Counted from the stretch's first letter, positions 48,809-58,817 are shown. The stretch is DNA of 64,000 bases from Clostridiaceae bacterium UBA5444 (GCA_002426575.1 DIRE01000061.1:46521-110520); one strand, 5' to 3'. The notes: generated from the sequence alone by a model not told the origin. Numbers and translations are program-made.

Positions 48809-49156
48809 ATGTCAGTACAAAGAATTAATAGAATTTCAGTAGAATTTAAGAAGGAAATCAGCGATATTATAAGGAACGAAATAAAAGATCCAAGGATTGC
48901 TGAGCTTACTAGCATTATGTCTGTTGAAATTACTAGAGATTTTAAATATGCAAAAGTGTTTGTAAGTGTATATGGAGACGATAAGGCCAAAGAAGAGACA
49001 ATGGAAGGCTTAAGAAGTGCTGCAGGCTTTATCAGAAAAGAGATGGGTAAAAGGGTTAAAATAAGATACAATCCTGAAATAATATTTGAATTGGATACCT
49101 CAATAGAGTATGGTATGCATATATCGAAAATCATTGATGATATTAATAATAAATAG
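48809..49156 (+). CDS. rbfA: Ribosome-binding factor A
   Basis: RbfA helps mature the 16S rRNA 5' end and is a cold-shock factor in E. coli. The 115-residue protein has RINRISVEFKKEISDIIRNE, DPRIAELTSIMSVEITRDFKYAKVFVS and IRYNPEIIFELDTSIEYG. It lies 21 bases after infB. Confidence 0.96.
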   Translation: MSVQRINRISVEFKKEISDIIRNEIKDPRIAELTSIMSVEITRDFKYAKVFVSVYGDDKAKEETMEGLRSAAGFIRKEMGKRVKIRYNPEIIFELDTSIEYGMHISKIIDDINNK

Positions 49157-49171
49157 GGATGGAAAATAAAA

Positions 49172-50173
49172 ATGACTATAATGAAAATCGTTGAAGAAAT
49201 CGATAGGGCGCAAAACATTGCAATAACTTCTCACGTAATGCCAGATGGAGACAATATTGGATCAATGCTGGCATTATACAATGCTTTAAGTGGAATGGGA
49301 AAGCATGTACAAGTATTTAGCAGTGATAATCCACCCCATGTATTTTCATTTCTTTCAGGCTATGAAAATATTAAAAACTGTACTAATCAAACAAAAGAGA
49401 ATTTTGATATATTATTTGTACTAGACTGTGGAAGTATAGACAGGATAGGAAATTGCAGCAAGTTAACTGAGAGGTCTGATAAAATAATTAATATAGACCA
49501 TCATGGAACTAATTCAAATTTTGCAGATATAAGTGTTATTGATACAAACGCTTCTGCAACAGGAGAACTTGTATATGATCTTATAAAACAGATGAAAGTC
49601 GACATTACAAAAGATATTGCATATTGCCTATATACTTCCATATTAACAGATACGGGAGGATTTAGGTATTCAAATACATCCCCTAAAACTCATTTTATCA
49701 TAGCAGAGTTAATTAGCTCTGGAATAGATTTTGGTATGATCTATGACAAAATATATAGAAATTTTAGGTATCAGGATATTAGTGCTCTAGGAAAGGCATT
49801 GTCAACCATAGAGTTATACCATGATGGAAAGATTGCTTATATGGAGTTATTAAAAAATGATATAGAAGATGTAGTTGGGTATGATTGCGATCATGATAAT
49901 ATAAATACATCAGATTTCATAGATTTTGCAAGAGATATAGAAGATGTTGAAGTTGCAGTGTTTGTTAAAGAGTTTGCTAGTAATGAGTATAAAATAAGCC
50001 TAAGATCTAAATCTTATGTTGATGTAAAGCTTATTTGCGAAAAAAATGGCGGCGGGGGTCATGTAAGGGCAGCAGGATGCACAATTATTGGCAACAGCAT
50101 AGAAGAGGTTAAAGGCAAAATCTTAAAACAAATAGAGGCTCAAGTAAGGTGTGATAAGGGTGATAGTATTTGA
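49172..50173 (+). CDS. nrnA: DHH-family bifunctional oligoribonuclease/PAP phosphatase NrnA
   Basis: NrnA degrades short oligonucleotides and pAp. The 333-residue protein has the DHH motifs SHVMPDGDNIGSMLAL, VLDCGSIDRIG, IDHHGTN and the DHHA1 motif GGGGHVRAAG near the end. Catalytic metal-binding Asp and His residues are all visible. It lies between rbfA and truB as in other Firmicutes. Its stop overlaps the truB start. Confidence 0.95.
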   Translation: MTIMKIVEEIDRAQNIAITSHVMPDGDNIGSMLALYNALSGMGKHVQVFSSDNPPHVFSFLSGYENIKNCTNQTKENFDILFVLDCGSIDRIGNCSKLTERSDKIINIDHHGTNSNFADISVIDTNASATGELVYDLIKQMKVDITKDIAYCLYTSILTDTGGFRYSNTSPKTHFIIAELISSGIDFGMIYDKIYRNFRYQDISALGKALSTIELYHDGKIAYMELLKNDIEDVVGYDCDHDNINTSDFIDFARDIEDVEVAVFVKEFASNEYKISLRSKSYVDVKLICEKNGGGGHVRAAGCTIIGNSIEEVKGKILKQIEAQVRCDKGDSI

Positions 50174-51063
50174 ATGGAATAATAAACGTTCTAAAACCTC
50201 CAGGTATGACATCTCAAAACGTGGTATCCTATGTAAAAAAAGAACTTAATGTAAAAAAAGCAGGCCATACAGGAACATTAGATCCTGGTGCAGCAGGAGT
50301 GCTGCCTGTATGTATCGGAAAAGCCACAAGGGTATCTGAATATTTAATAAATGATAAAAAGTCCTACAGAGCAGAGCTGCAGCTAGGATATAAAAGTGAT
50401 ACTCTTGACAAATACGGAATAGTTGAAAAGGCCTCTATTCCTGATTTTAATAAAGATGATATAGAGAGGGTATTTGAAAGCTTTAAAGGCGTGATTTATC
50501 AAACCCCTCCCATGTTTTCTGCGCTAAAAAAAGATGGCGTAAGATTATATGACCTTGCAAGAGCTGGAATCACTGTAGATAGAAAAGAAAGAAAAGTCAA
50601 TATTTATGATATAAATATTTTAACTATAAATGGATATAAGATACTTTTTGATGTTACTTGTTCAAAGGGAACATACATTAGAACCTTATGCAGCGACATT
50701 GGAGAAGCCCTCGGGGGATATGGTATTATGTCATTTCTTTTAAGGACTAGAACAGGACCTTTTGATATAAGCAAATCAGTTAAACTGGATGATATAAAGG
50801 GAATACTATATAATGGCAATATAGATGATATATTAAACCCCACGTTTTATGCACTTGATGAATATAGCAGAATATTTGTTCCTAGGGAAATTGCAGACAA
50901 AATCAAAAATGGCGTTGGGTTTCATTATAGCGATATAAAAAGATATGAGAAAAGAAATAATGATGAAATATTAGTAATATTTGATGAAGAAAATAACTTT
51001 TTAGCTATAGGGAAAATTACTAAAGAAAATAATCAGATAAATATTGATAAGGTTTTTATATAG
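50170..51063 (+). CDS. truB: tRNA pseudouridine-55 synthase TruB
   Basis: TruB makes pseudouridine 55 in tRNA T-loops. The 297-residue protein starts MNGIINVLKPPGMTSQNVV and has the catalytic Asp in AGHTGTLDPGAAGVLPVCIG, then KGTYIRTLCSDIGEALG. It begins with TTG at 50170, overlapping the nrnA stop by 4 bases, behind AAGGGTG; the overlap suggests coupling. Confidence 0.96.
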   Translation: MNGIINVLKPPGMTSQNVVSYVKKELNVKKAGHTGTLDPGAAGVLPVCIGKATRVSEYLINDKKSYRAELQLGYKSDTLDKYGIVEKASIPDFNKDDIERVFESFKGVIYQTPPMFSALKKDGVRLYDLARAGITVDRKERKVNIYDINILTINGYKILFDVTCSKGTYIRTLCSDIGEALGGYGIMSFLLRTRTGPFDISKSVKLDDIKGILYNGNIDDILNPTFYALDEYSRIFVPREIADKIKNGVGFHYSDIKRYEKRNNDEILVIFDEENNFLAIGKITKENNQINIDKVFI

Positions 51064-51076
51064 TAAGGAGATAAAT

Positions 51077-52033
51077 ATGGAAGTACTACAAGGAAGATTT
51101 CCAAATAAACACTTAAATGATGGTGTTGTTTGCGCACTAGGTTTTTTTGATGGTGTACATTTAGGGCATCAAAAACTTATTAAATTAGCTACAAATATTG
51201 CCTCTGAATATAATTTAAAAAGTATGGTATATACGTTTGAACAACATCCCTTATCCATATTAAATAGTGGCCATGCTCCTAAGTTAATAATAGACAATAA
51301 GTCTAAAATCGAGATATTCGATAAACTTGGCGTGGATATAGTTAATTTTAACTATGTAACGCAGGAGTTTTTAAATACAAAGCCATTTGATTTTTTAAAT
51401 GATATATTAGTTAAAGAGTTTAATGTAAAATCTATTATTGCGGGATATAATTATACATTTGGATGTAATGGAAGTGGAAATGTTTCCATGCTTAAAGAGT
51501 TTGGTAAGAGCAATAATGTACATGTATTTATTATAGATCCTTGTATCATAGATGGAATATACGTTAGCAGTACTGAGATTAGAAAGCTTATAGGCTGTGG
51601 GAATATAGTTATGGCTAATAAACTATTAGGAAGGTATTATTCAGTATCAGGCGATGTTATAAAAGGGAAGAGAAGGGGCAGAAATTTAGGGTTTCCTACT
51701 GCCAATATTAGCCTAGATAAAAAACTGATCTATCCTAAATGCGGAGTCTATATTACAGATGCCACTATAGATGATAAAAAGTATATTGGCATTACAAACA
51801 TAGGCTACAATCCCACATTTGATAACGATTATTTATCTATGGAGACTAACTTTATTGACTTTGATAAGCAAATATATGGAGAAAAGATAAATCTTAGATT
51901 TTATGATAGAATTAGAGATGAAATACGATTTACGAATACTGATGATTTAGTTAAACAAATGAATAAAGATAAAGAATTTGCTATAGAGTATATGAAAAAT
52001 AAAAGTTTACATTCTTTTTTTAATTTGTTATAA
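51077..52033 (+). CDS. ribF: Bifunctional riboflavin kinase/FAD synthetase RibF
   Basis: RibF turns riboflavin into FMN and FAD. The 318-residue protein has the nucleotidyltransferase half (ALGFFDGVHLGHQKLIKLA, then YVSSTEIRKLIGCG) and the C-terminal riboflavin kinase half (KGKRRGRNLGFPTANISLDK). ATG at 51077 follows AAGGAG; the longer frame from 51044 overlaps truB and is rejected. The truB-ribF-rpsO-pnp order is conserved. Confidence 0.96.
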   Translation: MEVLQGRFPNKHLNDGVVCALGFFDGVHLGHQKLIKLATNIASEYNLKSMVYTFEQHPLSILNSGHAPKLIIDNKSKIEIFDKLGVDIVNFNYVTQEFLNTKPFDFLNDILVKEFNVKSIIAGYNYTFGCNGSGNVSMLKEFGKSNNVHVFIIDPCIIDGIYVSSTEIRKLIGCGNIVMANKLLGRYYSVSGDVIKGKRRGRNLGFPTANISLDKKLIYPKCGVYITDATIDDKKYIGITNIGYNPTFDNDYLSMETNFIDFDKQIYGEKINLRFYDRIRDEIRFTNTDDLVKQMNKDKEFAIEYMKNKSLHSFFNLL

Positions 52034-52159
52034 TTACATGTGGTTTGATGATTATAGAAAAATTTTCATTAGACCCTTGATATAACCATATACTGTGTTT
52101 ATCGATTCTCCGACGATTTCCACGGTTTATGGGGATAATTATTTAAGGAGGTGACATCT

Positions 52160-52423
52160 TTGGACAAAGTTAGAAAACAGGAAATAATTGAACAGTATAA
52201 GCTTCATGACGGTGATACAGGATCTCCAGAGGTTCAGATTGCATTGCTTACAGAGAGAATAAATCATCTAACAGAGCATTTAAAAAACAACAAAAAGGAC
52301 CATCACTCAAGAAGAGGCCTTTTAAGAATGGTTGGTCAGAGGAGAGGACTGCTTAATTACTTAAAAGACAAGGACATAGAAAGGTATAGGACTTTAATTG
52401 AAAGACTTAACCTTAGAAGATAA
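52160..52423 (+). CDS. rpsO: 30S ribosomal protein S15
   Basis: The 87-residue protein has [43 protein letters not shown] and [25 protein letters not shown], the complete S15 pattern. TTG at 52160 is chosen over GTG at 52151 because AAGGAGGTG (52145-52153) would overlap the GTG. The 126-base gap from ribF may hold a promoter (TATACT at 52089) and leader. A palindromic terminator follows. Confidence 0.96.
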   Translation: MDKVRKQEIIEQYKLHDGDTGSPEVQIALLTERINHLTEHLKNNKKDHHSRRGLLRMVGQRRGLLNYLKDKDIERYRTLIERLNLRR

Positions 52424-52426
52424 TAA

Positions 52427-52446
52427 AGAGCGGTTTAAACCGCTCT
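52427..52446 (+). terminator. Palindromic terminator after rpsO
   Basis: AGAGCGGTTTAAACCGCTCT is a perfect 20-base palindrome directly after the stop, followed by ATTATTAT. It separates rpsO from pnp. Confidence 0.75.
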
Positions 52447-52611
52447 ATTATTATAATTTAAAGTATTTGGAGTAATTCAATTTTTATAAAAGTACTGTTG
52501 TTTAATATTTAGCTATATAAATGGAGAAAATAATATTATTAATTGTATTTTTAATTAATTGTATTTAATAGAAAGAGTAGAAAGTTACCTAGTGAAAGGA
52601 GGTAGTGTGTT

Positions 52612-54741
52612 TTGGTACACAAGTTTGAAACGAATATTGCAGGAAGAAAGCTAGAAGCTGAAACAGGAAGGATGGCAAGGCTTTCAAATGGAGAAGTTTT
52701 AATAAAATATGGTGATACAGCTGTTCATATAGCTGCTAATGCTTCACCTACACCAAGGGCTGGCATAGATTTTTTTCCTTTAAGCATAGAATATGAAGAA
52801 AGATTATATTCGGTGGGGAAAATACCTGGAGGTTTTATAAAGAGGGAAGGTAAGCCTACGGAGAAGGCAATACTATCAGCAAGGGCTATAGACAGACCAA
52901 TAAGGCCATTGTTCCCTAAAGGCTACAGAAATGATGTGCAGGTGATATGTACTGTAATGTCTGTTGACCCTGACAACCAACCAGATGTACTTGCAATAAA
53001 TGGAGCATCTTTAGCTCTTAGTATATCTGATATTCCTTTTGATGGACCAGTTGGTGCAGTAAATGTCGGATATGTTGATGGTGAGTTTGTATTGAATCCA
53101 ACAGCAGATGAGAGGGACAAAAGCTTACTAAGCCTTCTTGTTGTTGCAACAAAGGAAAGAGTTATAATGATTGAGGCTGGTGGTAATGAAATACCAGAGG
53201 AAACCATGTATGAAGCAATAATGTTTGGATTTGAAAAGGCTCAAGATATAATAAAGTTTATAGAGGATATTCAATCCCAAATAGGAAAGGAAAAAACAGT
53301 TCCCGAAATTCATATAATAGAAGATGAAATACAAACCGAGGTAAAAGGATATGCATCCCAAATGGTAAAAGAGGTTATGCATATAAAGGACAGGGAAGAA
53401 AGACAAAGTAAAACTAACGAAATGAAACAGAACGTTTTTGAACATTTTGAAGAGATATTCCCAGAGAGGGAAAAGGATATTGACGAAATACTCTATGGAA
53501 TGATGAAAGAAGAACTTAGAAGAATTGCCCTTGAAGAGAATACCAGAATTGACGGAAGAAGCTTTGATGAAATAAGAAAAATAACTTGTGATATTGACCT
53601 TCTCCCAAGAACTCATGGTTCAGGAATGTTTACAAGAGGTTTAACACAAGTTCTTACAGTAACAACTCTTGGAGCTGTTAGCGATGTTCAAGTTCTTGAT
53701 GGACTTGGAAATGAAGAGTTTAAGAGATATATGCATCATTATAACTTCCCACCTTATTCAACTGGTGAGGTAAAGATGCTAAGAGGACCAGGAAGAAGAG
53801 AAATAGGTCATGGAGCTCTTGCAGAAAGAGCATTAGAGCCAGTTATTCCATCAGAGGAAGAATTCCCATATACAATTAGGCTTGTTTCAGAAGTTTTAAG
53901 CTCAAATGGATCAACTTCTCAAGCTAGTGTTTGCGCTAGTACCTTATCACTTATGGATGCTGGAGTACCAATAAAAGCACCTGTTGCAGGAGTTGCAATG
54001 GGACTCATTTCAAATGATGATATGAACAACTTTAAGGTATTGACAGATATACAGGGAACTGAGGATTTCTTTGGTGATATGGACTTTAAGGTAGCAGGAA
54101 CTGAAAAAGGAATAACAGCTATACAAGTTGATACAAAGATACATGGACTACCAAAGGAAGTTATAAAAGAAACTTTAGATAAGGCATATAAGGGCAGGGT
54201 ATTCATGCTTGGAAAGATGAGAGAATGTATACCAGAGCCTAAAAAAGAAGTGTCTTTATATGCACCAAAGATAATAACTGCATCTATTGACCCTGATAAG
54301 ATAAGAGACGTAATAGGGCCTGGAGGAAAAACAATAAATAAAATAATAGCAGATACAGGTGTAAAAATAGATATAGAAGACGATGGAAGAATATTTATTA
54401 GCGCACAAAATTCAGATGCAGGCAAAAAGGCATTAAACATTATTGAAAGCTTAACTCATGAAGTTGCTGTAGGGGAGATTTACCTAGGAAAGGTAAACAG
54501 GATTGTTAGCTTCGGTGCCTTTGTAGAGATACTCCCAGGAAAAGAAGGCCTTGTTCATATATCAAAGCTTGATTTTGAAAGAGTAAACAAAGTGGAAGAT
54601 ATAGTAAGCGTTGGGGACGAAATACCAGTAAAGGTTACTGAAATCGATAACCAAGGCAGAATCAATCTATCAAGAAAAGATGCTTTAAAAGACCTAAATG
54701 AACAGAAAGAGCAAAAAGAAAATAAAGAAAAGGATGAATAG
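52612..54741 (+). CDS. pnp: Polyribonucleotide nucleotidyltransferase (PNPase)
   Basis: PNPase degrades RNA 3' to 5' with phosphate. The 709-residue protein has two RNase PH-like domains ([20 protein letters not shown]; later [30 protein letters not shown]), the all-helical linker, then KH ([16 protein letters not shown]) and S1 ([24 protein letters not shown]) domains, and a short acidic/basic tail. The start is TTG at 52612 after AAAGGAGGT. A terminator follows at once. Confidence 0.97.
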   Translation: MVHKFETNIAGRKLEAETGRMARLSNGEVLIKYGDTAVHIAANASPTPRAGIDFFPLSIEYEERLYSVGKIPGGFIKREGKPTEKAILSARAIDRPIRPLFPKGYRNDVQVICTVMSVDPDNQPDVLAINGASLALSISDIPFDGPVGAVNVGYVDGEFVLNPTADERDKSLLSLLVVATKERVIMIEAGGNEIPEETMYEAIMFGFEKAQDIIKFIEDIQSQIGKEKTVPEIHIIEDEIQTEVKGYASQMVKEVMHIKDREERQSKTNEMKQNVFEHFEEIFPEREKDIDEILYGMMKEELRRIALEENTRIDGRSFDEIRKITCDIDLLPRTHGSGMFTRGLTQVLTVTTLGAVSDVQVLDGLGNEEFKRYMHHYNFPPYSTGEVKMLRGPGRREIGHGALAERALEPVIPSEEEFPYTIRLVSEVLSSNGSTSQASVCASTLSLMDAGVPIKAPVAGVAMGLISNDDMNNFKVLTDIQGTEDFFGDMDFKVAGTEKGITAIQVDTKIHGLPKEVIKETLDKAYKGRVFMLGKMRECIPEPKKEVSLYAPKIITASIDPDKIRDVIGPGGKTINKIIADTGVKIDIEDDGRIFISAQNSDAGKKALNIIESLTHEVAVGEIYLGKVNRIVSFGAFVEILPGKEGLVHISKLDFERVNKVEDIVSVGDEIPVKVTEIDNQGRINLSRKDALKDLNEQKEQKENKEKDE

Positions 54742-54758
54742 TATTCATACTATTGCAT

Positions 54759-54785
54759 AAAAGGCTTTTGATGAAGCCTTTTTTA
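54759..54785 (+). terminator. Hairpin terminator after pnp
   Basis: AAAAGGCTT pairs with AAGCCTTTT around TTGATG, followed by TT. Confidence 0.88.
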
Positions 54786-54831
54786 ATTGGGAAGATTTCT
54801 TTAATTGTTAATTGTTTATAACATAAAAATT

Positions 54832-54880
54832 AGTTATAATAGCTTTAGCTGTTATTTTGACGGCTAAAGCTATTATAACT
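54832..54880. repeat. Perfect 18-bp inverted repeat upstream of the M16 peptidase gene
   Basis: Arms 54832-54849 and 54863-54880 (AGTTATAATAGCTTTAGC and its complement) surround 13 bases. A T-rich run (TTTAAGTTTTTT) follows at 54889-54900. It could be a second terminator or an operator; the left arm holds a TATAAT box. Confidence 0.75.
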
Positions 54881-54938
54881 TAAGCTAATTTAAGTTTTTT
54901 AACAAATGGATTTTACTATTATCCCTAAGGAGGAAAAT

Positions 54939-56189
54939 ATGTACACAAAGGATACTTTAGATAATGGAATACGTGTAGTTACTGAACATATACCATATGT
55001 AAATAGTGTAAGTATTGGTGTTTGGATAGCAAATGGTTCAAGAAATGAAAGCTTAGAAGAAAGCGGCATGTCACATTTCATTGAACACATGCTTTTTAAG
55101 GGAACATATAAAAGAAGTTCAAAAGAAATAGCAGAAAGCATTGAAGATATTGGTGGTCAATTAAATGCTTTTACAGGCAAAGAATCTACTTGCTTCTATG
55201 CAAAAGTACTTGATAGCCACATTGATATTGCCATAGATGTTCTTTCAGATATGCTTCTTAACTCAAAAATAAGTAATGAGGATATAGAGAAGGAAAAAGG
55301 GGTTGTCCTTGAGGAAATAAGCATGTATGAAGATTCTCCAGAGGATCTTGCTGCAGACTTATTAATAAAAGCATCATGGCCAAAATCTTCAATAGGATAC
55401 CCAATACTTGGGCTTAATGACACCCTTAAAGAATTTAATAGAGAAAAGATATTAGACTACATGAATAAACACTATAGCCCAGACAATACAGTAATTTCAG
55501 TTGCTGGGAACTTTAATAGAGAAAAGCTGTTTAAGCTTTTATCGGAGAAATTTGGATCATGGACAAATAAAGGAATAAATAGTAATTATGATAAGCCAAC
55601 CCTAAACAAGTCTACTCTAATTAAACAAAAGGACATAGAGCAGGTACACATATGCCTTGGATTAAACGGAATAGAAATAGGAAATGATGATATATATACC
55701 CTTCTTGCAATAAATAATATATTTGGTGGTGGGACAAGTTCAAGGCTCTTTCAAAGAGTAAGAGAAGAAAAGGGTCTTGCATACTCAATATATTCTTATC
55801 CATCTTCATATAAAAATACAGGCATATTTTCAATATATGCTGGTATTAATATGCAGAATTTTTATGATGCAATCTCTATTATAAAAAATGAAATAGAAAA
55901 TTTAACTGATAAGGGTATAGATGAAATTCAACTTGAGAAATCAAAGGAACAGCTTAAAGGTAATTATATTTTAGGGCTTGAAAGTACAAGCAGCCGTATG
56001 TTTGGCATTGGAAAGTCTGAGCTGATTACAAATAAGGTACATGAGCCAGCAGAGATTCTTCAAAAGATTAATGATGTAACAATGAAGGATGTAGAAAGAG
56101 TTATTGACAATGTATTTGGAGATGGAATAATAAGTGGATCAATTGTTGGAAAATTGGGTAAAAATATAGATATAGATGGGCTTTTATAG
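54939..56189 (+). CDS. mlpA: M16 family zinc peptidase (MlpA/YmxG type)
   Basis: A 416-residue insulinase-like peptidase. The inverted zinc motif HFIEH (HxxEH) is at about residues 46-50, with the third ligand in GVVLEEISMYEDSPED about 75 residues later. The C-terminal half has the usual R/Y region GGGTSSRLFQRVREEKGLAYSIYS. ATG at 54939 follows AAGGAGG; the longer frame from 54906 crosses this site. In Bacillus the homolog lies after pnp, as here. Targets are unknown. Confidence 0.92.
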   Translation: MYTKDTLDNGIRVVTEHIPYVNSVSIGVWIANGSRNESLEESGMSHFIEHMLFKGTYKRSSKEIAESIEDIGGQLNAFTGKESTCFYAKVLDSHIDIAIDVLSDMLLNSKISNEDIEKEKGVVLEEISMYEDSPEDLAADLLIKASWPKSSIGYPILGLNDTLKEFNREKILDYMNKHYSPDNTVISVAGNFNREKLFKLLSEKFGSWTNKGINSNYDKPTLNKSTLIKQKDIEQVHICLGLNGIEIGNDDIYTLLAINNIFGGGTSSRLFQRVREEKGLAYSIYSYPSSYKNTGIFSIYAGINMQNFYDAISIIKNEIENLTDKGIDEIQLEKSKEQLKGNYILGLESTSSRMFGIGKSELITNKVHEPAEILQKINDVTMKDVERVIDNVFGDGIISGSIVGKLGKNIDIDGLL

Positions 56190-56209
56190 TAAAAGGGGTT
56201 GATGTTTAG

Positions 56210-56845
56210 ATGCCAATTGAAAATACTATAGATGTTTATATAAAAGTACAAAAGGAAGGCAGAATACCGGAGTATGGTTCTAAAAGTGCAGCAGGTTGTG
56301 ATTTGTATGCCACAGAGGATATGGCAATAAGACCAGGAGAGATAAAGCTAATGCCTTTAGGATTTATTATGGCAATAGATGCAGAAATGGAGGCTCAGAT
56401 AAGGCCAAGAAGCGGGCTATCATTAAAAACGGATCTACGTTTGCCTAATAGCCCTGGAACTATAGATAGTGATTATAGGGATTCTGTTTCTGTTATTTTC
56501 CAAAACACTTATAATATCTCTAATTTGCCATATGAAATAGCAGAAAACCCTGAACTGCTTAAAAAATTAAAATCTGAATATAAAGAAATTGATTTAGCTG
56601 ACTACCTTACAAAAATTAAAAATATTGATTCCTCTGGGTATGAAAAATTATCTATGTCAATACTCAATGAAAAGATATATATAGACAACAATTTAAATCC
56701 CCTAGGAACAATTTATATAAAAAAAGGTGAAAGAATAGCCCAAATGGTTTTTAGTGAATACAAAAGGGCAAATTTCATTGAACATAATAACCCTAAGGAA
56801 ATAGGCTATGATAGAGGGGGGGGATTTGGCCATACAGGGGTATAA
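56210..56845 (+). CDS. dut: dUTPase with an internal insertion
   Basis: dUTPase hydrolyses dUTP to dUMP. All five motifs are present: AGCDLYA (about 28-34), PRSGLSLK (66-73), PGTIDSDYRDSV (82-93), GERIAQMVF (163-171) and DRGGGFGHTG (201-210). The protein has 211 residues against about 145-150 in the usual trimeric enzyme, because about 50 extra residues, mostly charged and helical in look, lie between motifs III and IV. An eight-G run at 56816-56823 encodes part of motif V. The position between the M16 peptidase and ymxH is typical of Clostridia. Confidence 0.92.
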   Translation: MPIENTIDVYIKVQKEGRIPEYGSKSAAGCDLYATEDMAIRPGEIKLMPLGFIMAIDAEMEAQIRPRSGLSLKTDLRLPNSPGTIDSDYRDSVSVIFQNTYNISNLPYEIAENPELLKKLKSEYKEIDLADYLTKIKNIDSSGYEKLSMSILNEKIYIDNNLNPLGTIYIKKGERIAQMVFSEYKRANFIEHNNPKEIGYDRGGGFGHTGV

Positions 56846-56966
56846 TATTAACAATAATTATATTATGTAATCTTAATAAAATGTTTAACATAAATCATAC
56901 CTTCCGAATCATAATAATAATTAACAAATTGTTTGAGAATTTTAATATGATTCTGGAGGTAGTATA

Positions 56967-57281
56967 ATGAGGTTTGGTAATGGATTTGATGCGCCAAATT
57001 CAACAATAAAAAGGTTAAGTGAAATAGGTGGACAGGAAATAATAAACCTTTATGATGGAGGAAGACTTGGGGTAATTGCAGATGTGGATTTACTTATAAA
57101 TGACGAAACAGGCCGCATTGAAGCTCTTATAATTCCCGATTCAAGAAAAGGTTTTTCTTTTCTATCTAATAAAAGCTTTATTGAAGTTCCCTGGGAAGCA
57201 ATAAAAAAGATAGGCCAAGATACCATTATAGTAGATTTAGATAATGAAAAAACTAAGACAGGATATATCACAAAATATTGA
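56967..57281 (+). CDS. YlmC/YmxH family PRC-barrel sporulation protein
   Basis: A 104-residue PRC-barrel protein. The last 80 residues match the YlmC/YmxH pattern: LSEIGGQEIINLYDGGRLGVIADVDLLIN, then IEALIIPDSR and FIEVPWEAIKKIGQDTIIVD. The family is conserved among spore formers and lies near dapG/spoVF genes in Bacillus. There is a 121-base A+T-rich gap ahead and GGAGGTAG before ATG. No molecular role is known to me. Confidence 0.88.
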   Translation: MRFGNGFDAPNSTIKRLSEIGGQEIINLYDGGRLGVIADVDLLINDETGRIEALIIPDSRKGFSFLSNKSFIEVPWEAIKKIGQDTIIVDLDNEKTKTGYITKY

Positions 57282-57361
57282 GAAACACATATTTTAATAT
57301 TATAATAAAATATACATTTATTTAGGCATACGGCATACGATGCTAAGCTGGGGGGATAAGG

Positions 57362-58564
57362 ATGAAAATACTTATACAAAAATTTGGAGGAACATCTGTA
57401 GCTAATAAGGATAGAAGAGAACAAGTTGTCCAAAAGATTATACAGGCAAAGAATGATGGATATTCCCCTGTTGTTGTAGTATCTGCAATGGGTAGACAAG
57501 GAGATCCTTATGCTACAGATACATTATTAGGATTAGTAAAGTCAATCTATAATAATATTGATAAAAGAGATATAGATTTGCTTTTAAGCTGCGGTGAGAT
57601 AATATCTTGCAGCGTATTATGCGCCACGTTAGGTGCAAAAGGTTGTGAGGCTTTAGCTTTAACAGGTGGGCAGGCAGGCGTTATAACAGATGATAGGTAT
57701 GGAAGTGCTTCTATACTTAAAGTTCAGGGAGACAGAATATATAATATGCTAAAGAAAGGGATAGTGCCAGTTGTTGCAGGCTTTCAAGGACAGACATCAG
57801 AAGGGGAGATAACCACCATAGGTCGTGGAGGCAGTGATACAACGGCAGCAGTTTTGGGGGAAGCTTTAAAAGCTGAAGAAATACAAATATATACAGATGT
57901 TGATGGAATAATGACTGCAGATCCAAGGATAGTATCAGATGCAAAGGTAATAGATAATATGAGCTACAATGAAGTATTTCAATTCGCAGACCAGGGTGCA
58001 AAAGTTATACATCCAAGAGCAGTAGAGTTCGCAATGAGGGGCAACATCCCAATAGTTATAAAAAATACACTTTCAGATTCTGTAGGAACTCTTATAACAA
58101 ACAACTATCATGATGGAGAACACAAAAAACTTGTAACCGGAATAACTCATATGGCAAATAGGACACAGGTTTATATAGAAAATGAAGATAATGAATTAAT
58201 AGATGATGAAAAAATTTTTTCAACTCTTGCAGAAAACAAAATAAGCATAGACCTTATAAACGTATTCCCTTCCTATAAAATATTTACAATAGATGATGAG
58301 TGTACTGTATGGGCAGAATCTTTATTAAAAGAGCTAAATGTTAAGTATTCTATAATAAGAAATTGCAGCAAGATATCCATAATAGGAGAGGGTATAAGAG
58401 GCGTGCCAGGGGTAATGGCTCGTATTATAAAAGCTTTAAAAAGAAAAGGTATTGATATACTTCAAACCTCAGACTCCCATACCACTATATGGTGCCTAGT
58501 AAAAGGTGGAGATACAAAAGATGCTATAATAGCACTCCATAATGAATTTAATACTATTGGTTAG
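57362..58564 (+). CDS. dapG: Aspartate kinase (DapG type)
   Basis: It phosphorylates aspartate, the first step to lysine, diaminopimelate, threonine and methionine. The 400-residue protein has the kinase start LIQKFGGTSVANKDRRE, GRGGSDTTAAVLGEALKAEEIQIYTDVDGIMTADPR, and C-terminal ACT domains (about 270-400). In Bacillus dapG is grouped with asd, dapA and spoVFAB; here it stands alone between ymxH and tepA. The start is ATG after GGGGGGATAAGG. A long-stem terminator follows. Confidence 0.95.
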   Translation: MKILIQKFGGTSVANKDRREQVVQKIIQAKNDGYSPVVVVSAMGRQGDPYATDTLLGLVKSIYNNIDKRDIDLLLSCGEIISCSVLCATLGAKGCEALALTGGQAGVITDDRYGSASILKVQGDRIYNMLKKGIVPVVAGFQGQTSEGEITTIGRGGSDTTAAVLGEALKAEEIQIYTDVDGIMTADPRIVSDAKVIDNMSYNEVFQFADQGAKVIHPRAVEFAMRGNIPIVIKNTLSDSVGTLITNNYHDGEHKKLVTGITHMANRTQVYIENEDNELIDDEKIFSTLAENKISIDLINVFPSYKIFTIDDECTVWAESLLKELNVKYSIIRNCSKISIIGEGIRGVPGVMARIIKALKRKGIDILQTSDSHTTIWCLVKGGDTKDAIIALHNEFNTIG

Positions 58565-58575
58565 TATATAAATAT

Positions 58576-58617
58576 AAAAAAATGTATGAAATTTATTTAA
58601 GTCTCATACATTTTTTT
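58576..58617 (+). terminator. Hairpin terminator after dapG
   Basis: A 14-base perfect stem (AAAAAAATGTATGA at 58576-58589 and its complement at 58604-58617) ends in seven T. Confidence 0.88.
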
Positions 58618-58630
58618 ATATTTAGGCTAT

Positions 58631-58703
58631 GTTTTAAGTAACTGTTGATTTCTAAACCGGATATGTTGATTGACTTCCGCTGCTCCAGTAAATCAACATA
58701 TCC
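58631..58703. repeat. Palindromic repeat related to the tsf-pyrH element
   Basis: GTTTTAAGTAACTGTTG opens the element, followed by a hairpin with 13-base perfect arms GGATATGTTGATT (58659-58671) and AATCAACATATCC (58691-58703), whose loop contains TGCTCC. The first 60 bases match the reverse complement of 32638-32697 with few differences. The rest of the dapG-tepA gap (253 bases) holds only the dapG terminator and A+T-rich sequence. Confidence 0.75.
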
Positions 58704-58817
58704 TAAGATTAGCATTGCGTTAAATAACCTATATTTATATACTTAATAAACAGCTAATACATAAAACCTATAATAGTTTGGAAACAATAAATATATTAGC
58801 TTGTTAGGGGTGAATAT

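Noticed and set aside
48628..49218. 196-codon open frame on the - strand
   Set aside because: It lies opposite the infB end and rbfA, which are clear; it has no family resemblance and is low-complexity Ser/Leu/Ile-rich.
53919..54440. 173-codon open frame on the - strand
   Set aside because: Shadow of pnp with no ribosome site or family features.
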